From NCBI GenBank assembly GCA_963514095.1, contig OY741280.1, forward strand, positions 6,773,464 through 6,837,463: 64,000 nt of DNA, read 5' to 3'. Under the pieces are notes generated by a model. That model saw only the letters and a list, made by a program, of their open reading frames with translations, made no database searches and was not told the origin of the DNA. Below are positions 11,582-25,900 of the stretch, piece after piece (the first letter of the stretch is position 1; the number at the start of each line of letters is the position of its first letter). This DNA is from Eutrigla gurnardus (Eukaryota > Chordata > Actinopteri > Perciformes > Triglidae). Position numbers and translations under genes: made by a program.

Positions 11582-14500
11582 GCATCTGCCCACGCAGTAT
11601 TATCCAAAATGTTTAACTATCACTGAAACAAAGGGTCAGAGGGGCAAGACTGATGAATAAAGTATTTTATATCAACCAACAGGACACAAGTCAAAGGTCA
11701 ACATGGAGGAGATAGCAATGCAACTTTAAACCTGTTATATAATCCAATTCTTTACATTCAGCAACATTCCATCCAAACAGGAGTCAACCAAGCTTTGGAT
11801 GGTTGATCAACTTTGATTGTAATGGTGAAATTTTTTCTTGTAAATAAAGAGCAAGTAAGGCAATTTGCAAAAGTACATTGGAGTGGGTGTTCTCAATAGT
11901 TGTAAGTAATAAAAGTTAGGATGAAAAAAACTTGCAAACCCAGCAAAAAATGTACAATACCAGCAGCTTTTCTCACAATTCTGCTGTCAAACATGATGAA
12001 ATTTCCACTGACAGTAAGAAAAATCTTGACATCCAAAAAAACTTCTCAAGTGTTCTCGAGCAAAGCACAAACACCACTGACCTTTCGCCAGTTTGGAATG
12101 AAGTAAAAATGTAAATGCAAAAAAAAATAAGCGTTGAAGTTTCCAGAGAATGCGGAGTGTGACACAATCAATCAAGCTAACAGGCATTTGTAGCTCGGTG
12201 TGTGTGGGCAAAGAAACCCACTCTAAACACACTGTTACGGTGCATTTTGTGGACAGTGTTTTCATTACATCACATCCATTTTCCAAGTCTGAGTGAGGTT
12301 GGCGGGGGAAGTTTAATCAGCGTCAAAGCGAAAGAAAAAACTTTTGTGTAAGAGAAGAGAATCAAGTGTTAGACAATAAGCAATTATAGGTGCTGATGTG
12401 GGGAGGCAACGTTGAAGTATGTATACAGCATGCCTTCGAGGGCAATAAGAGTGACTTTGAATCTCTCAATGAGACGAATGAATAAACAATCTTCTGCATG
12501 CAGATAGAATGCTTTTTAAATCACTGCAGTTAGAAAATGACCTCTTTTTCGGGTGTGCTTTGAGTGCAAGGGGCCAAATGTCTTCCAAGCGACTCGGTGA
12601 TGTGAAACTCTGCTTGTATTGTCAGACGGCACATGGAGAAAGCCAGAATTTGTGGACTGGTTGCGGTCAGAGAATCCAGGGTCGCGCTCGAAGCGGCTAA
12701 CGTAGCCTGGAGCATTGAGCGGAGATGAGGAGCTACAGAGGTCTGGCGAGATCGCTTCGCTCTAACTCCACACGCCCAGATTGTTTTCATTTTTAAACTT
12801 CTATTCTTCTGACTGGCCCGATGCTGACTCGAGGGACGACACTTGAGGCGAGTTATCAGACTTCACGCGGCTCTGGAGACAAGAAACACAGGGCTTTATA
12901 CAACAGAAGTGTAGAATCTGTGGTGATCAGCCTCTAAAAGGTGATGCTGTTCCGAATGTTGTGTTCGCCTTTCTTCTACTGTCCCTCAAGTGGCCAAAAC
13001 AAAGTAAAACAGTTATTACAAGTTTGAGGCTTTATGATTCATACACAGGTTTTATTTAGTGTCCTCTTGGAATATGTGTTTTTTGTGTGCGGGTGCAACA
13101 CATTCTCATCAGTGCATTAAATAGCAAATAGCAAATTCAATTTTGGGTTTCGGCAGCAAAACGTCATGAGCGTCAGGCACAGACTGTGGTTGGCAAGTAA
13201 CGACTCACGTGACTAACGACTGACACACAAAATGTCAATGTTTACTTTGACTTTCACTCAGGTCTCCTAGGTGAGAGGCCTATGTTTGTTAGACCCGTCC
13301 ACCTCCCACCCTGTGTGGACTATCCTTCTCTTGTTGGGGGAGAAGCGCTGACCTTTCACGCATCGGTTGGAGTTGCTGTCATTGCCGTGGCAGCATGTCT
13401 TCGATATGCTGCCTGCTATACGACCTGTCTGACTTGTGTATCTTTCATGGTTTGACAGCATGCTAATCTAATGTATGTTTTTTTGTTGGCAGGCAGTGAT
13501 CAGGAACACAGTATCCTGTCCTCCAGCTGGCATATAAGATAACGTTTACATGACCAAACACCCAACCATCACTGAGAAAATAACACGCTGACAGCACTCA
13601 TAAAAAAAAGCTTGTTTACCACTAAGATATTTTAATGCAAACAATCCCCTCTGTGTAATATAATACAGAAGCACCACCTGCGTTTCTCCGTTTTGTGTTT
13701 GAGTATTTAAGAGAGCCGATAGCAGCGTTGTGCAAATCCAAAAAACGCCCCGTTGTTCGTGCTGCATCACTGTGTGCTCTCTGCTGCATGCACATCCACC
13801 TCAAGCCGCCTACGAGGCAGCTCTCGTGATGAATGTCCATGCACGATGCCCCCAAAGAACACTTCACTTGGAAATATTGGACACGTCGAGGGGCATTTTG
13901 AGTCGGTGCATGTAATGGATACACAGAGGCAGGCTACCGCCGCCTTATGGCGCCTTATATATCAAACAGGGCCAGCGTGTGAATTACAGTTTGTCCTAAC
14001 ATGGCGGTATTACACGGCTACTTATCACTTTTAATGGAGTTTAACGACATTAGGCCTACTCAGCAGAGGACGCTCTTTTGGTGGCCGTGAAGAGAGGCAA
14101 ACTGGGACACAACATCTGGCCGGGGGACACGCAGTAAATTATTTGCGGCTTGAAAACACTTAGTTTAGACAGGCCTCTAAAGTAAGAGTAAATCAAGATA
14201 CATATTTTAATTTTTAATTGATTTAATTAGTTAAGGCAGACTAACGTCAGTGTCAGTCACTCCTCGATATTTAAAATACTGTATATACCCATGGAGAATC
14301 ATACATACAACGACTTTGAAAACTGAGGGAAACTTAAATATTTGATGATTTTACGCCTAGACACGGCTATCAGGAGCCTTAAAAGTAAACATCACCATAC
14401 AAGTAAGTAAGAGATGAGATGACAAAATATTCAGTATTTCCAGTTCACACTAGAGATTAGGCCCACTTACTCGTTACTGATTGCAGACAGACACGATTTA

Positions 14501-16463
14501 TAAGCAAATAAATTCTGTTGGTGAAATTCAAGAAAAACAAACAAAGGATCCAGCTTGGGGGGAAAAGGCAACCAGATTTGTGATTAAAGATTACATTCAG
14601 TGGAGATTTAATTTAGGATGGAAAACTAATTCTTTACTACAGTGTGAATACAAATTCCAAGCTCTTGGTTTGAATTTTTTTTTTTAGGTTTGAATAAATG
14701 TTTTAAGTTGGTTATAAGGCAGGAAGACTGCACCGAGGTTTGCCTCGCCCCAAGTGCATTCTGGGCTAACGTGCTGCAAACATTATTATTCTGGAAGGGG
14801 CCATACTGCATAATGAGTCATTTTACTTTTGCTACTTTGAGTATATTATTGTGAAGATACTAAATCTTGAATGCAGCACGTCTGTGTGTATTTAGTATTT
14901 AACTTACAGGGACTTTATACTGGTTATGAAGCAGTTTAATACTGATGCCTATATGATAAGCAAACAAGTTTCTAAGTGACTTATAAAGCCTTTTGTTCTA
15001 ATTCACAAAAATGAGTGATGGACAAGTTCAGCTGCACTTTGTTTTCATGTTCCCTTCAGCCAGCCCAGTTTACCCGTTTAATAGAAACACTGATGCCGTG
15101 TGTCATATAAAACCCATCACATTCATACCAAGCGGAAATATAAACACGAGTGAGAAAAAGTTACACATTGAGCTCATATTTGGACATTATGGCTCAGAAC
15201 ATCCTGTCAACATCACAATGCATGTAGTTAAAAATCTGGGAGGATGCAGGCGGTATGCAGCAGAATTGGTGGTGGCAGCTTAGGAATTGGTTGAATAATA
15301 GGTTCTGTTTGCACAAAATCTCCGGATATAAGGTCCAGTTATTACATTTTAAGGGTGACGGGGACAAAGGCAGCTAGCTGGCCAGTTTAAATATTCAGTA
15401 ACATTCAGATGTTGAGAGTTACAGAGAAGAAGCAAAACATCCACACACACACGAAGACGGTCCGACACACGGACAGGCTGAAGCTGTGCAGCATCAGCAC
15501 TCGTCACAATGGAATACCGATCGGGGACGTGTTGCTCCAACCGCCATCCACCTCCCTCCAGCAGCAGCCGAGGGGGGCCACAGAGACCGGATAAGGGAGG
15601 GTCGAGGTAAAGGGCTGGGTCGTGCATCTCAATGCAAACCAGGCGCATCGGCCTGTCAGCCAAGCGAGCCCCCCCCCCCCCCCCAGCCAGTTCAGCACTC
15701 AGCATCTATTTTCATAAGCGGAGGGGAGTCGAGCTGTCATAGTGTGGGCTCGCTTTTTTGTGTGCACGACTCACACACAGAACGCAGGTAGTTCCTTACT
15801 TTATTGTCCAGCTCCACCGCCACACGGCTGCAGGCTTCGGGAAACTTAAACATAGAAAGGCTTCAAATGTCAGACGTTCACCTCAATCATCCGTAGATTA
15901 ACAGCTTAGAAATGATTATCCCCAAGGAGATGGCAGACTTTTAGTCGTCTATCAGCCCCGGCTCATCTCAGCAGGAGGAGGTACGGCCGGAGTCCTTCAC
16001 CTTCCGAGCTGCATCGAGTACTTTCTTTATTTTCACCGGGGTTTGTTTTGTTTTTTCCTTCCCCGCTACACTTCCATGGGTGTAATTGTGGTATGAGATG
16101 GTACTTTGAGCTGGGGCTGTTCTCATCAGGACTGAGCAATTACATATGCCCCCAGGGGTGTTGATAAAAACACACACTGAGAATGAACTCTGCAGCGCCA
16201 GGTGATGGCGGGGAAGGCTACGGCGGGCCCATATTAAACAGGAGCGGGGCCACAGCGTGGTGGAGGTGAATACAGATCAGTCCCGTGCAGGCGCCATGCA
16301 GCTCAGGCATAAACCTCGGCAAGCTGACAGAGCCTGGTTCCAGACCAGGAGACTGGGCTTTGTCAGCCCGCTGACCTGTGAAAGGAACCAGCCTCCATCT
16401 CCCCCGCCTCATTATAGTGACCAGCCAGCTTGATCGAAGAGCATTACTAAAAATATCAGTCCC

Positions 16464-16487
16464 GTGTGTGTGTGTGTGTGTGTGTGT
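16464..16487. repeat. (GT)n microsatellite
   Basis: About 12 GT units. Confidence 0.85.
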
Positions 16488-17048
16488 TTACATAACACAA
16501 ATATATTTCACATTTGTTGTTCTTTTGGTTTTACCATTAGAAGACACAGATTTAAATAACAGCCTATTCTGTTCGCTAACTACTCATTTTTCCTCACTCA
16601 GCATTGATTTTAAAAGCTTTCAGATTGTGACCTTTAGAGGCTCCTTTGAAAACGATCTTAAGTCACAGCTTTCTTTTATTAATTTACAGTGTTTTTAATA
16701 TTATTTGTCAAAGAAAAAGAAGAAGTTCTTTATGGATTATAACAGAAAACCATTCAAATTGATAGTAGAAAGATGTTCCTTAAAAATGTTTTAAAGCTGC
16801 AGCAGGCAGCTTCTGGTTTTGGTTGTCTCATGTGTCAGGACTTCATTACCCAGAAACCATTTATTGTCACTACAGGAACTACTTTGTAGAAAACCAGAGT
16901 GAAACCAGAAAAGTCAGAGTTCTGTTCAAGAAGTAACAAAATATCCCACGAACAACTCAAAATCCAGCACGTCATGTGGCTAGCTTCACACGTTACATAA
17001 GAAGTATGTTGCATAAGAACAGGCGTTAAACAATCAATACAGGGTCAA

Positions 17049-17074
17049 TCTCTCTCTCTCTCTCTCTCTCTCTC
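17049..17074. repeat. (TC)n microsatellite
   Basis: About 13 TC units without interruption. Confidence 0.85.
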
Positions 17075-20000
17075 AAACCGCCCAGAGTTTCTGTATTCCA
17101 GTAAACAGATCAACGTTTAGTCGTGAGTTGAAGCTGGTTGGTTCAAGCTTTCCCTAACACCGACGTTTCACCACATTCAGTATTTTTATGAACCGCTGCC
17201 TTGCTCAACAATCACACGTCGGAGCAGTAAATCACGTCTTTTCCATTCGAACAGCACTTCGTTTCACACTCTCTCGCCTCCGTCAGATGATTGACATCGA
17301 CGCCCGCTTCGATCAGGCTTTGATGGATGCACCTGTCCCGCTCTGAACGGGACGTCGCGGGGAGTCTGGGAGTTCATAAAAACACGGGTGAGAGGAGAAT
17401 TATGAGGAGACCATTCCTTTTTATGTATATTTTTGTCCATTTAAGGAAGTAGGGGGAACTGATTATTTCTGAGGCTTTATGACGAACATAAACGAGCAGC
17501 TGACTTTGGTCCAGACTTAGATCTTAACAATTACGGGATGATTGCCATCAAATTGTATTTGATCCATCATCCCCCTCAGGATGAAATGTAATAACTTTGA
17601 TTGTCGTGTAACTTTTAGCACCACTTTAGGTCAAACAACCAAACATTCAACCTGCCAAGCATCCTTTTTCCCCTCGGTTCTTCTCTATTCTCTGTCTCCG
17701 TGCCGCACATTTACCCACAAGAATCAATACACTTTCACTTCCCCCGAGACATAAAATAGATTTTTTTTACTGTCATTTATCAAGATATACAGTATTATCT
17801 GTCCGGCACTCACTTTGCTCGTGTTTTGAAATGTTTTCCAATCGAAGGCCACCTACTGTCTGAAGACCTCCTGAAGAAACCCATAGTGTACAAAATCATA
17901 CAGGAATAGCTGCATATACACCACGACTTCTCCTCCTCTCTCTATCTGCTGTTTCCAACACATTTGTCTCATTTGATTTGAAACTGTGGTTGATATCATT
18001 TCATCTGCTGCGTTTTAACGAGAGAATAAGAGACGGACAAGCGATATCCTCGTCCTCCTCTCTCATCAATTTGTTTCTTCACTTAGGCTCCGCTACGATA
18101 GCAGTCATCAATTTATGAAAATGTTCAGCTCCTGGGACTCTCTCTCTCTCCTCTCCTCTCCTCTCTCTACTGCGCTCGCCCACTCAGTCCTTGAAATGTA
18201 TATCCAGAATAACTGTCCATCACCACAACAGCACATCCACACTGCTTCCTCCATGTCCTCGGGCTCTTGCACATTGTGTGCTTCATTTACTCCTGCGTGC
18301 CAACTCTTTATTCTAATTCAATTTAACCCAGCCCGATGTCTATATAGGTCCTCACACTGAAACGGACAAATAAGTGCAATCTATTCATTTTGAAACAAAA
18401 GCCGTATTTCATACAGCTTTTTCAGTGTCCTTCACTGCACTTTGCAGATGTGAGAAACTTCCCTAAAGTTGAAATCATTCATTCAAGGATGAACAATCAG
18501 ACATTTAGTTTAAGGCTGATAGTTTAAGAATGCATGCTTCATCATAAAGACCGACAAGCTTATGACCCCAGTGAGGTCTCGATGGGTTTTCATCTCACAA
18601 AAGCAGTTTTCATGTAAGCGTGTACACTTTGGTGCGTTTGAGGGTAGGGGTCAATGTCAAGACGACGTGTAGAGAGAGCATGTCTGAAAGGATGGAGGAG
18701 TCTGGATATCTGCAGGAGTGAAGATGAAAAGAAACAGTGCTATGGCTGAAAAGATTTATGTGAAGACGCAGCGGGCCTCTCTACCTGAGAGCAACTGAGG
18801 TGTCTCTCAGCGAGATAAGAGGAGGCAGATAGGACGTTCCCCTGACAGACAAGGTGACAATCCGGCCTCAGTGTGTGTAAACAAGGATGCCACTATCTCT
18901 CCCCGGCCGACGATGGGGTTAACACCTCTGTCCATCAGCCGGCTCCCGTCAACGCTCATCCCCTCCCCCCCTCCCCTGCTTGTCGAGGTCCAGGAAAAAG
19001 TCACACCCTTCTGCTGCTGGCGCGTGCCAACCTGGCTGGCAGAGGGAGGAGATGGGATGGCACATGGTGCTACTGGCTGCCAGAGTTTTATGACTCCCCT
19101 TCACAGCCTCGGTTGCCGAAAAAAAAAAAAGAAGGAAAATCAGACAAGGTCGACAATCCTCTTTGTCTGTGCTGTAAACACAGCAGTCCTGCAAGCCAGA
19201 AATCCCTTCAAGCAAGACTGAGTGGAGTGTTTGGGATGATACAGTAGCTTGGATTAACAGCCCACCAACAGCTCAGCTCCTTGCGTCAGTCGTTCTTTGG
19301 TGTCAGACTGATACCGCAGGTTCCCCTGCTCACATTTGATATATGTATTTGACTTTGGTCTTTTAAGCTTTGGTAGTTATTAATATTCAATGCCCGTATC
19401 ACCTTAATATTAATATAAAAAAGTATTAAACAGGTTCAGCCGTGTAAGGTTGTAATGTATCAGTACTCGTCAGATGTCGAAACACAATCCAGGAAGGCCA
19501 GACGGATCTGTGAGTCTGAAGGTTTATCATAAGTAGAGACGCCAAATAGTGGATCGTATCATCATGAGGGGTTTTACAATATAATACTGTGTGGAAAACA
19601 GAACAAAAGTGTCTTTGATTAGCCAATGGAGACCTCAGATCAGCGTTAATTCCATCAACAGAAACTGTGAGGTAAAATGTCAATTGTACATTTTTTCACG
19701 TGAAAAAAGTAGACTGCATTCACGCAAAAAAGGGCTTGATAATAATAAATGTGACAAAATGCATTCCATTTTTTTTGTCAGCGAATAAGAAAAAACAATG
19801 ATGTGAAAGATTGACAAGTAAATGACTCCCCTGGCATCACTTTGTTCACTAACTCTCTGATGGACAAGAAGGATACCTGTAACCATGGTAACTTCATACA
19901 TCAAAGATGGCGACAGTTTGACAAAAAAAACACACACACACTAAGTGTCTGTCAACTACAACTAACAAAAACCAGTTGACTAAAATTTGAGGAATACTAA

Positions 20001-20762
20001 TATTTTCAGCAAAAGACAAAAACTAAATCAAAGTCAAGAGAAAAATGAAAACCTTGCATTGTGCCGGGTTCAACTTGTTGCAGGATGACCCTCCGCATCA
20101 GTGCTGGTGAGCAAGGTCCTCATCCCAGCCAGTACTTAATGGTCATGTATTCATGCTCCCCAGAGAAAATAATCTAATGGTTCCTTTAACATCTGTAAGC
20201 TTTCCCTGTCTCTGCGTTTTTTCCTGTCGGACTTTGTTTCAGTGACGTCAGCATGTTTTTAAATACCTGAAATGATTTATAAAGTACAATGTCATCATAA
20301 AGGTTAGAAATAATGGTCAGAACTAACACCGAATTATCCAGGATTAACCTTTAACTTTTACACTTAGATCCTCTCGTGAGGCTCTGAGAGGAGCTGATCT
20401 ACAGTATATTTTAGAAGTGGAGGGTTTAAGGACCACTTCACTGTCTTGGGGCCAGTCGCTGGGCTGGAGACGTTTTCCTCCTGACAGCTGCCTCACCTGC
20501 CGTACTGCTGCACCTATGACCTTGGTACCAAGCAACAAGAGGCAGTGGGGGTTGCTCTCTACCTAATCATTTTCCTGGAAAATGTTTAATGTTGCATCAG
20601 CACTGTACATGGAATAAAGGTAGAGGTGAAGATGGTCTATAAAAGCTATAGAAAGCAGCTCCAGCAATCACTGCTTCTCTATAATTGGCACTTAAGACTG
20701 ATAAGAAAGGTTTGAATCGTGCTTGGTTAAGCTCGAGGGGAAAAAAAGCTGTTAATTCACTA

Positions 20763-20775
20763 AAAATGGCCTGGA
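20763..20775. repeat. Left target-site duplication of LINE
   Basis: AAAATGGCCTGGA here is repeated exactly at 22958-22970 at the far end of the LINE fragment. The last bases could also belong to the element, since GGA is in frame with its coding sequence. Confidence 0.8.
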
Positions 20776-22957
20776 GACCCCCTTTCACCCCTCCTGTTCC
20801 CTCTTAGCATAGAACCCCTTGCACAACTAATAAGGGATAGTACAGATATAAGTGGTATTGATGTGAATGGAGAGGAACACAAGTTGTCACTATATGCAGA
20901 TGACGTAATTGTGTACATCTCCGATCCTGAAAAGAGTGTTCCCAACTTAATGAAATGTCTTGAGACATTTGGACTTTACTCTGGGTATAAAATAAATGTG
21001 TCAAAAACGGAAGCAGTTTTCTCCTCAATTGAAAATGTCATTTTTATTCAGATGGCCTAGGGAGGGCATTAGGTATTTGGGAATAAATATACCTCCTGAT
21101 TTAAATGAATTAAAGTTATATCATGTCAATTATGTAAAACTAGTAGAACAAATTAAGAAAGACCTAAACCGCTGGGCTACACTCCCACTTACATTAATAG
21201 GCAGAGTGGAGACTATCAGAATGAACTTACTTCCACGATTTCTCTTTCTTTTCCAGACATTACCAGTTGCTCCTCCTAAATCTATGTTTATTCTTATTGA
21301 CCGCCTCATCTCACGATTTGTATGGCTGGGCAAAAAGCCCAGGGTAAGATATAAAGTATTACAATTAGTCAAATCTAAGGGGGGGTTAGGATTGCCCAAC
21401 TTGAAATATTATTGGATAGCGGCACAATTAAGAGCAATGACAGTATGGTTATCGGATGATATGAATACAAGATGGCTCAATATGGAAAATAACTGTAGTA
21501 TTAATATACCTCTATCAGTGATCCCTTTTACAAGGATACAATCAATTAGAGATTTTCCAGGAGAATGGTCAAGGATCACGTATGGGGCCTGGAGAGAGGT
21601 ACAACAAATGTTTAAGTTGCCAATAGATCTTTCTATTCTGAGCTCAATAAGTTATATTAAAGATTTTTTGCCTTTAAAATTGGATATAGGATTTAAAAAT
21701 TGGACACACATTAATCAAAATTTTGTGCACCAATTGTTCAGAAATAATAACTTAAAATCATTTGAGCAATTAAGAGCTGAATTTAGTCTGTCAAAAACAG
21801 ACCTTTATAGATACCTACAGTTAAGAAGCTTTATATCTGATCATCCAAATAGGAACAGATTAAAAGAGCCCTCGCCCTTAGAACAATACTTATCGAAGAT
21901 CCAAGAAGGAACCCACATACAAAAGCCAATTTATATAGAAACCTGACACTAATGACAAAGGATAATACCTGTTATGTGAAAAAAAAGTGGGATATAGAGC
22001 TACAACAGGAAATTAGTGAGGAAGGCTGGATAGAGATTTGCACTCAGATACATAAAGTTACTAATGCTAATTCGTGGAGAGAGTTTCAATGGAAGATAGT
22101 AAATAGATTTTTTAGAACACCTGAAATTATGGCAAAGATTAGTTTAAATCAGACAAGCATGTGTTGGAGGGGATGTGGTGAAAACATAGCAACTCATTTA
22201 CATATATTTTGGCAATGTCCATTGTTAGACAACTTTTGGAAATCAATTTTTGTGACTGTGAACAAAGCACTAGAAGTTGATCTGGTAAGAAACCCTCTGA
22301 TAGCTATTCTTGGGATGAAACCTGATATCACTTTCAACAGGAAAAGGATATATATCCTACAAATATTACTAATAGCAGCAAAGAAAGCAATTACATTAAG
22401 ATGGCTTAAGCAGGATCCCCCCACCAACGCTGAATGGGTAGCAATTATAAGAAATATTACACAATGGAAAAAATCACATATATGTTACGATTACAGAAGG
22501 AAGCGTTTATAGAAAGATGGTTACCATTAATGGAGGTGGTGGGGGAACAAATGGATTGATAATTCAAAGAGTTCTTATTTATTCTATTTTTTTTAGAGAT
22601 AGGAGCTGGACCATAAGGGATACCCAGAGGTGCATGAGGAAGATATGTATGTGCTGATATAATTTAATTGATTAAGTTTATTTAGGCAAAGAGAATTTAT
22701 AACCCATGATTGTTTTATTATTTTACTTTTGATATGTAGATATTTTTTGTGTTTGTTTGTTGTTGTTTCTTTTATTTGTTTATTTGGTGTTTTTGATGTT
22801 TCAAAATTTGTATTTATTTATTTTTTGGTGTAAACAAACTTATGCTGATTGTTTGTCTACTTAGACCACTTGTAAAAGTAACTGTCCTACAGGGTGTTGA
22901 AATACTATGGATGTATAAGTGGATGGGAGGAAATAATAAAAAAATTTAAAAAAGTCT
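20776..22957 (+). mobile_element. 5'-truncated L1-clade LINE (reverse transcriptase fragment)
   Basis: The plus strand encodes the C-terminal half of a non-LTR reverse transcriptase. First comes GDPLSPLLF, then the catalytic YADD box (about 20895-20906), then GYKINVSKTE, an IRYLGINI block and the thumb/connection region. Near 22160 there is a C-terminal CWRGCGE...H...FWQCP segment typical of L1-clade ORF2. Reading shifts frame near 21045 and again near 21940, so the protein is broken. A non-coding tail rich in T and A follows to 22957. The 13-bp duplication on both sides and the missing 5' part are the signature of target-primed reverse transcription. The endonuclease and ORF1 are absent. It is a dead copy. 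Confidence 0.9.
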
Positions 22958-22970
22958 AAAATGGCCTGGA
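22958..22970. repeat. Right target-site duplication of LINE
   Basis: Exact copy of 20763-20775. It directly follows the A-rich end of the LINE. Confidence 0.8.
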
Positions 22971-25900
22971 TTCAAATCCACAGTTGTTTCTTCCACAGGC
23001 TTTTTTTCAAGGTCATTTTCAACTACAGAACCCAAGGTGATGCCTCCCGTTTGCTTGTTTTTGCTGAACAACAGTCCAAACCAAATGATATTGTATTTGA
23101 ATTACAAAAAAAAGCTTTCCTTAACACACCACACAGAGTATGGCTGATTGGGAATTTCTTTCTGTTCCTGGTTGATAAATCGACTAGTACATTAAATATT
23201 TTGTCAAAAACGTACACACTTATGAGAATACAGTTCTGGAGTGAAGCAAGTCCTTGCTCATTATTTTTTTGGGACTGATTGGAAGTATGAAAGGTAATGG
23301 TAGGTTAGTGGGATCATCAACTCAAAGATATTGAAGGTGAAGGAGGGATGTCATATTTTTCTCAAAAATTAAACAAATAACCAAACTGTAATGACCTGTT
23401 CCATTTCAAACTCTCAGCTTTTGTTTGCCCTGTTGACCTTTCAGTAAACTAAACGAATACAGATGGACACTGGTAAGTGACTGTGGAAGTATTTGGAATT
23501 CTAAACATACTTAAAGACCAACGACAATGAGGCTGTTTGACTCTGTAAAACACAGTCACGTCGCCACTTCAAAGAAAACCCTTGAGCCTGTCAGGCAACA
23601 CAGCATGGTGGGGCAGCGTGCACAACCAGCCAATCAGATGTGATTGACGGGAAAACAACAAACAATTTATATAATTAAACTTCCTGGAGTTATAAAGTTT
23701 ATCGTTATTAAATCCGAAAATATTAACCTTTAGTCTGCATCTGCCATTGTCAAAACAGGAAGCAAGTGGTAATGCAGTTGCTTTCCTGTTGCTTGATGTG
23801 TTTGGCTGACTGGGCTAAGTGACATTGACGAGAGGAGCACAGGCCAGGTGTGCCGTTACTGCTGTACCACAGGAAAACAACGCTTTCATGACCCGATTGT
23901 GGCCCGACTACCACTAAAACTCCTTTAAAGACTCACCTGCTGCACGGCAGCAAGAGCCCGACATCGGTGTTAACTGCATACTTACACGCTTTACGCCATT
24001 CACGGACACGGCTTCCGTTTGAGTTAAGTCACACAAATGACATGTTAGTTTGAATTAGCTTGAACTCGACGACAGCCCGAGAAGGTAATGCCTCATAATG
24101 TTGGGTTTAACTATCCTAAAAAAACAACTTAAAAACCCTAAAACACACAAATCAACACCAACGGAAACACGTACCTATCAACGTGGCGCTTACTGAATCT
24201 TCATGTCAAGCGTACGTGTTTAATCTGCTGGAGGATTACCAGTGTCGGTTTATGAGCCCGTGTTCCTCCTGCGATGCCATAGATAGACCTCCAGACAGCC
24301 CTGAGAGATACATTGACTACAAGATGCTTGACGGATCTATTCCAAGGTGATACTGACAAACTGTCAGCCATGTTGGACCCTCTTTTAACAGCCTTTCAAC
24401 CCCTCGGGAGCCTTTGAGACGTCTCCGTCATGCAACAGATGCTTTGACTGTTCCTGTTTTCCTCGTCTTGTGCAAAGGTGAGGAAACCCAATCCAGTTAA
24501 TACATTTGCATTGGTCAAAAAGGGGTGTAATGACCCCCGTGGTGGGGTTTCTTGACCTCCCGGCCCCCAGCGGCTTCACATTCAGATGCTGATGTCGGGG
24601 ATGTTTGCCGTTTGTGCTCACACCTACAATCAGTTCGTCGAAGTGTCCATTTTAGCCCTCTGGTTCAGGTACGTGCCCCATTTTTGTACTTGTATAACCA
24701 AAGTCCACACGCCTTTCCCCTCATAGAGCCTGTCTGGGAGCATTATGGGCTAAAAGAAGAGGGGAATCTAATAACCAGCGAGTCCTGGTGCATGCCCTGT
24801 CAGCACGGCTCAGCCTCCACGGAGGCCTGCCCGTTGAGGACAGCACCCATGACGGTGCAGATTACACCGTGTACTGCAATAAGGCTGACACACGGAGAAC
24901 TCTTGAGATTACAGCAGCAGACTATTTCCACCTTCTAATAATGCAGCTTTAACCCCCATCTCCTGTTTCAGCCCGTGGTGGAGTGTGCACACAGCGCTCT
25001 CTGGTGGCGAAACAACCACTCACACGTTTAGTTTTTTCTTCTGTTTTAATCGGATATTAAAACACATTACAAAGTCAGTATGCAAATACCCTCATTTGTT
25101 AAATTAAATTATTGGAAATGCACAAGACTTGAATAGGTCTTTGTTGATGTGAGCGACAACTAAGAGCATAAATTAATCCATGTCTGCGCCCTAAACAGAG
25201 AGGGCTGTGACTTCAGTTTGGAAACTAATAAATATGACACTACTTTACAAATGTAAAATACAGGCATACCAAGTTTGACATTAAGTATATATATATGTTT
25301 TTTTATATATTGACTTAAACAATCAGCCCAGTAGCTCACACTATCTATCATACTGAGATAAAGCCATAGATGGATGCCATGAGGGGAAATAAATGGAGTT
25401 TGTGAATGAAATGAGGCAGTAAGAAACCACTGAGTCTAAATGCATAAGCGATGTCATCCCTGTGAGGAGTTCAGTCTGTTTCCATTTAACTAAACACATA
25501 AAAAAACTAAAAAAACACTGCCACACAGTGTGGCCGAACACTGAGAGGAGGCATTGTTGCAAACGTCTTCCTGTCGCCCTCGAAGGACGCCACACAGTGC
25601 AAAAACAATACAGCTTGGATGCAACGCGACGACATAACAGACAAGTGCAATTAATCCCAGCCTTGCGTGACACCAACACTGTTACTGGTATAAGTCTGAT
25701 CGACAGTAGAGGGCTGTGACGTGCAGCCTGCTGTTATCGAGTCAGTGCAAGAGGATGTGAACTGATGAACCGTCAGCACCATTAACGCCCTGGATGTAGA
25801 CTTTGCAGCTGCGGAGCGTTCTCTCATCCTCCGGTTGTTCGTGGAGGCTTAATGGATCATTCCAGGTAATTACAACTTGGGTGTTGTTTATGTTTTGGCC

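Larger units (their letters stand above)
9641..20762. other. Long gene-poor stretch with simple repeats
   Basis: No exon could be assigned. Visible items are poly-C at 11556-11581, runs of C at about 15669-15684, (GT)n at 16464-16487, (TC)n at 17049-17074, CTCTC-rich DNA at about 18138-18170, a perfect CACGTG-centred palindrome at 19691-19708 and a degenerate fish repeat around 19950-20055. Frames up to about 125 codons occur but look random. The stretch may be intergenic or a very large intron. Confidence 0.5.
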
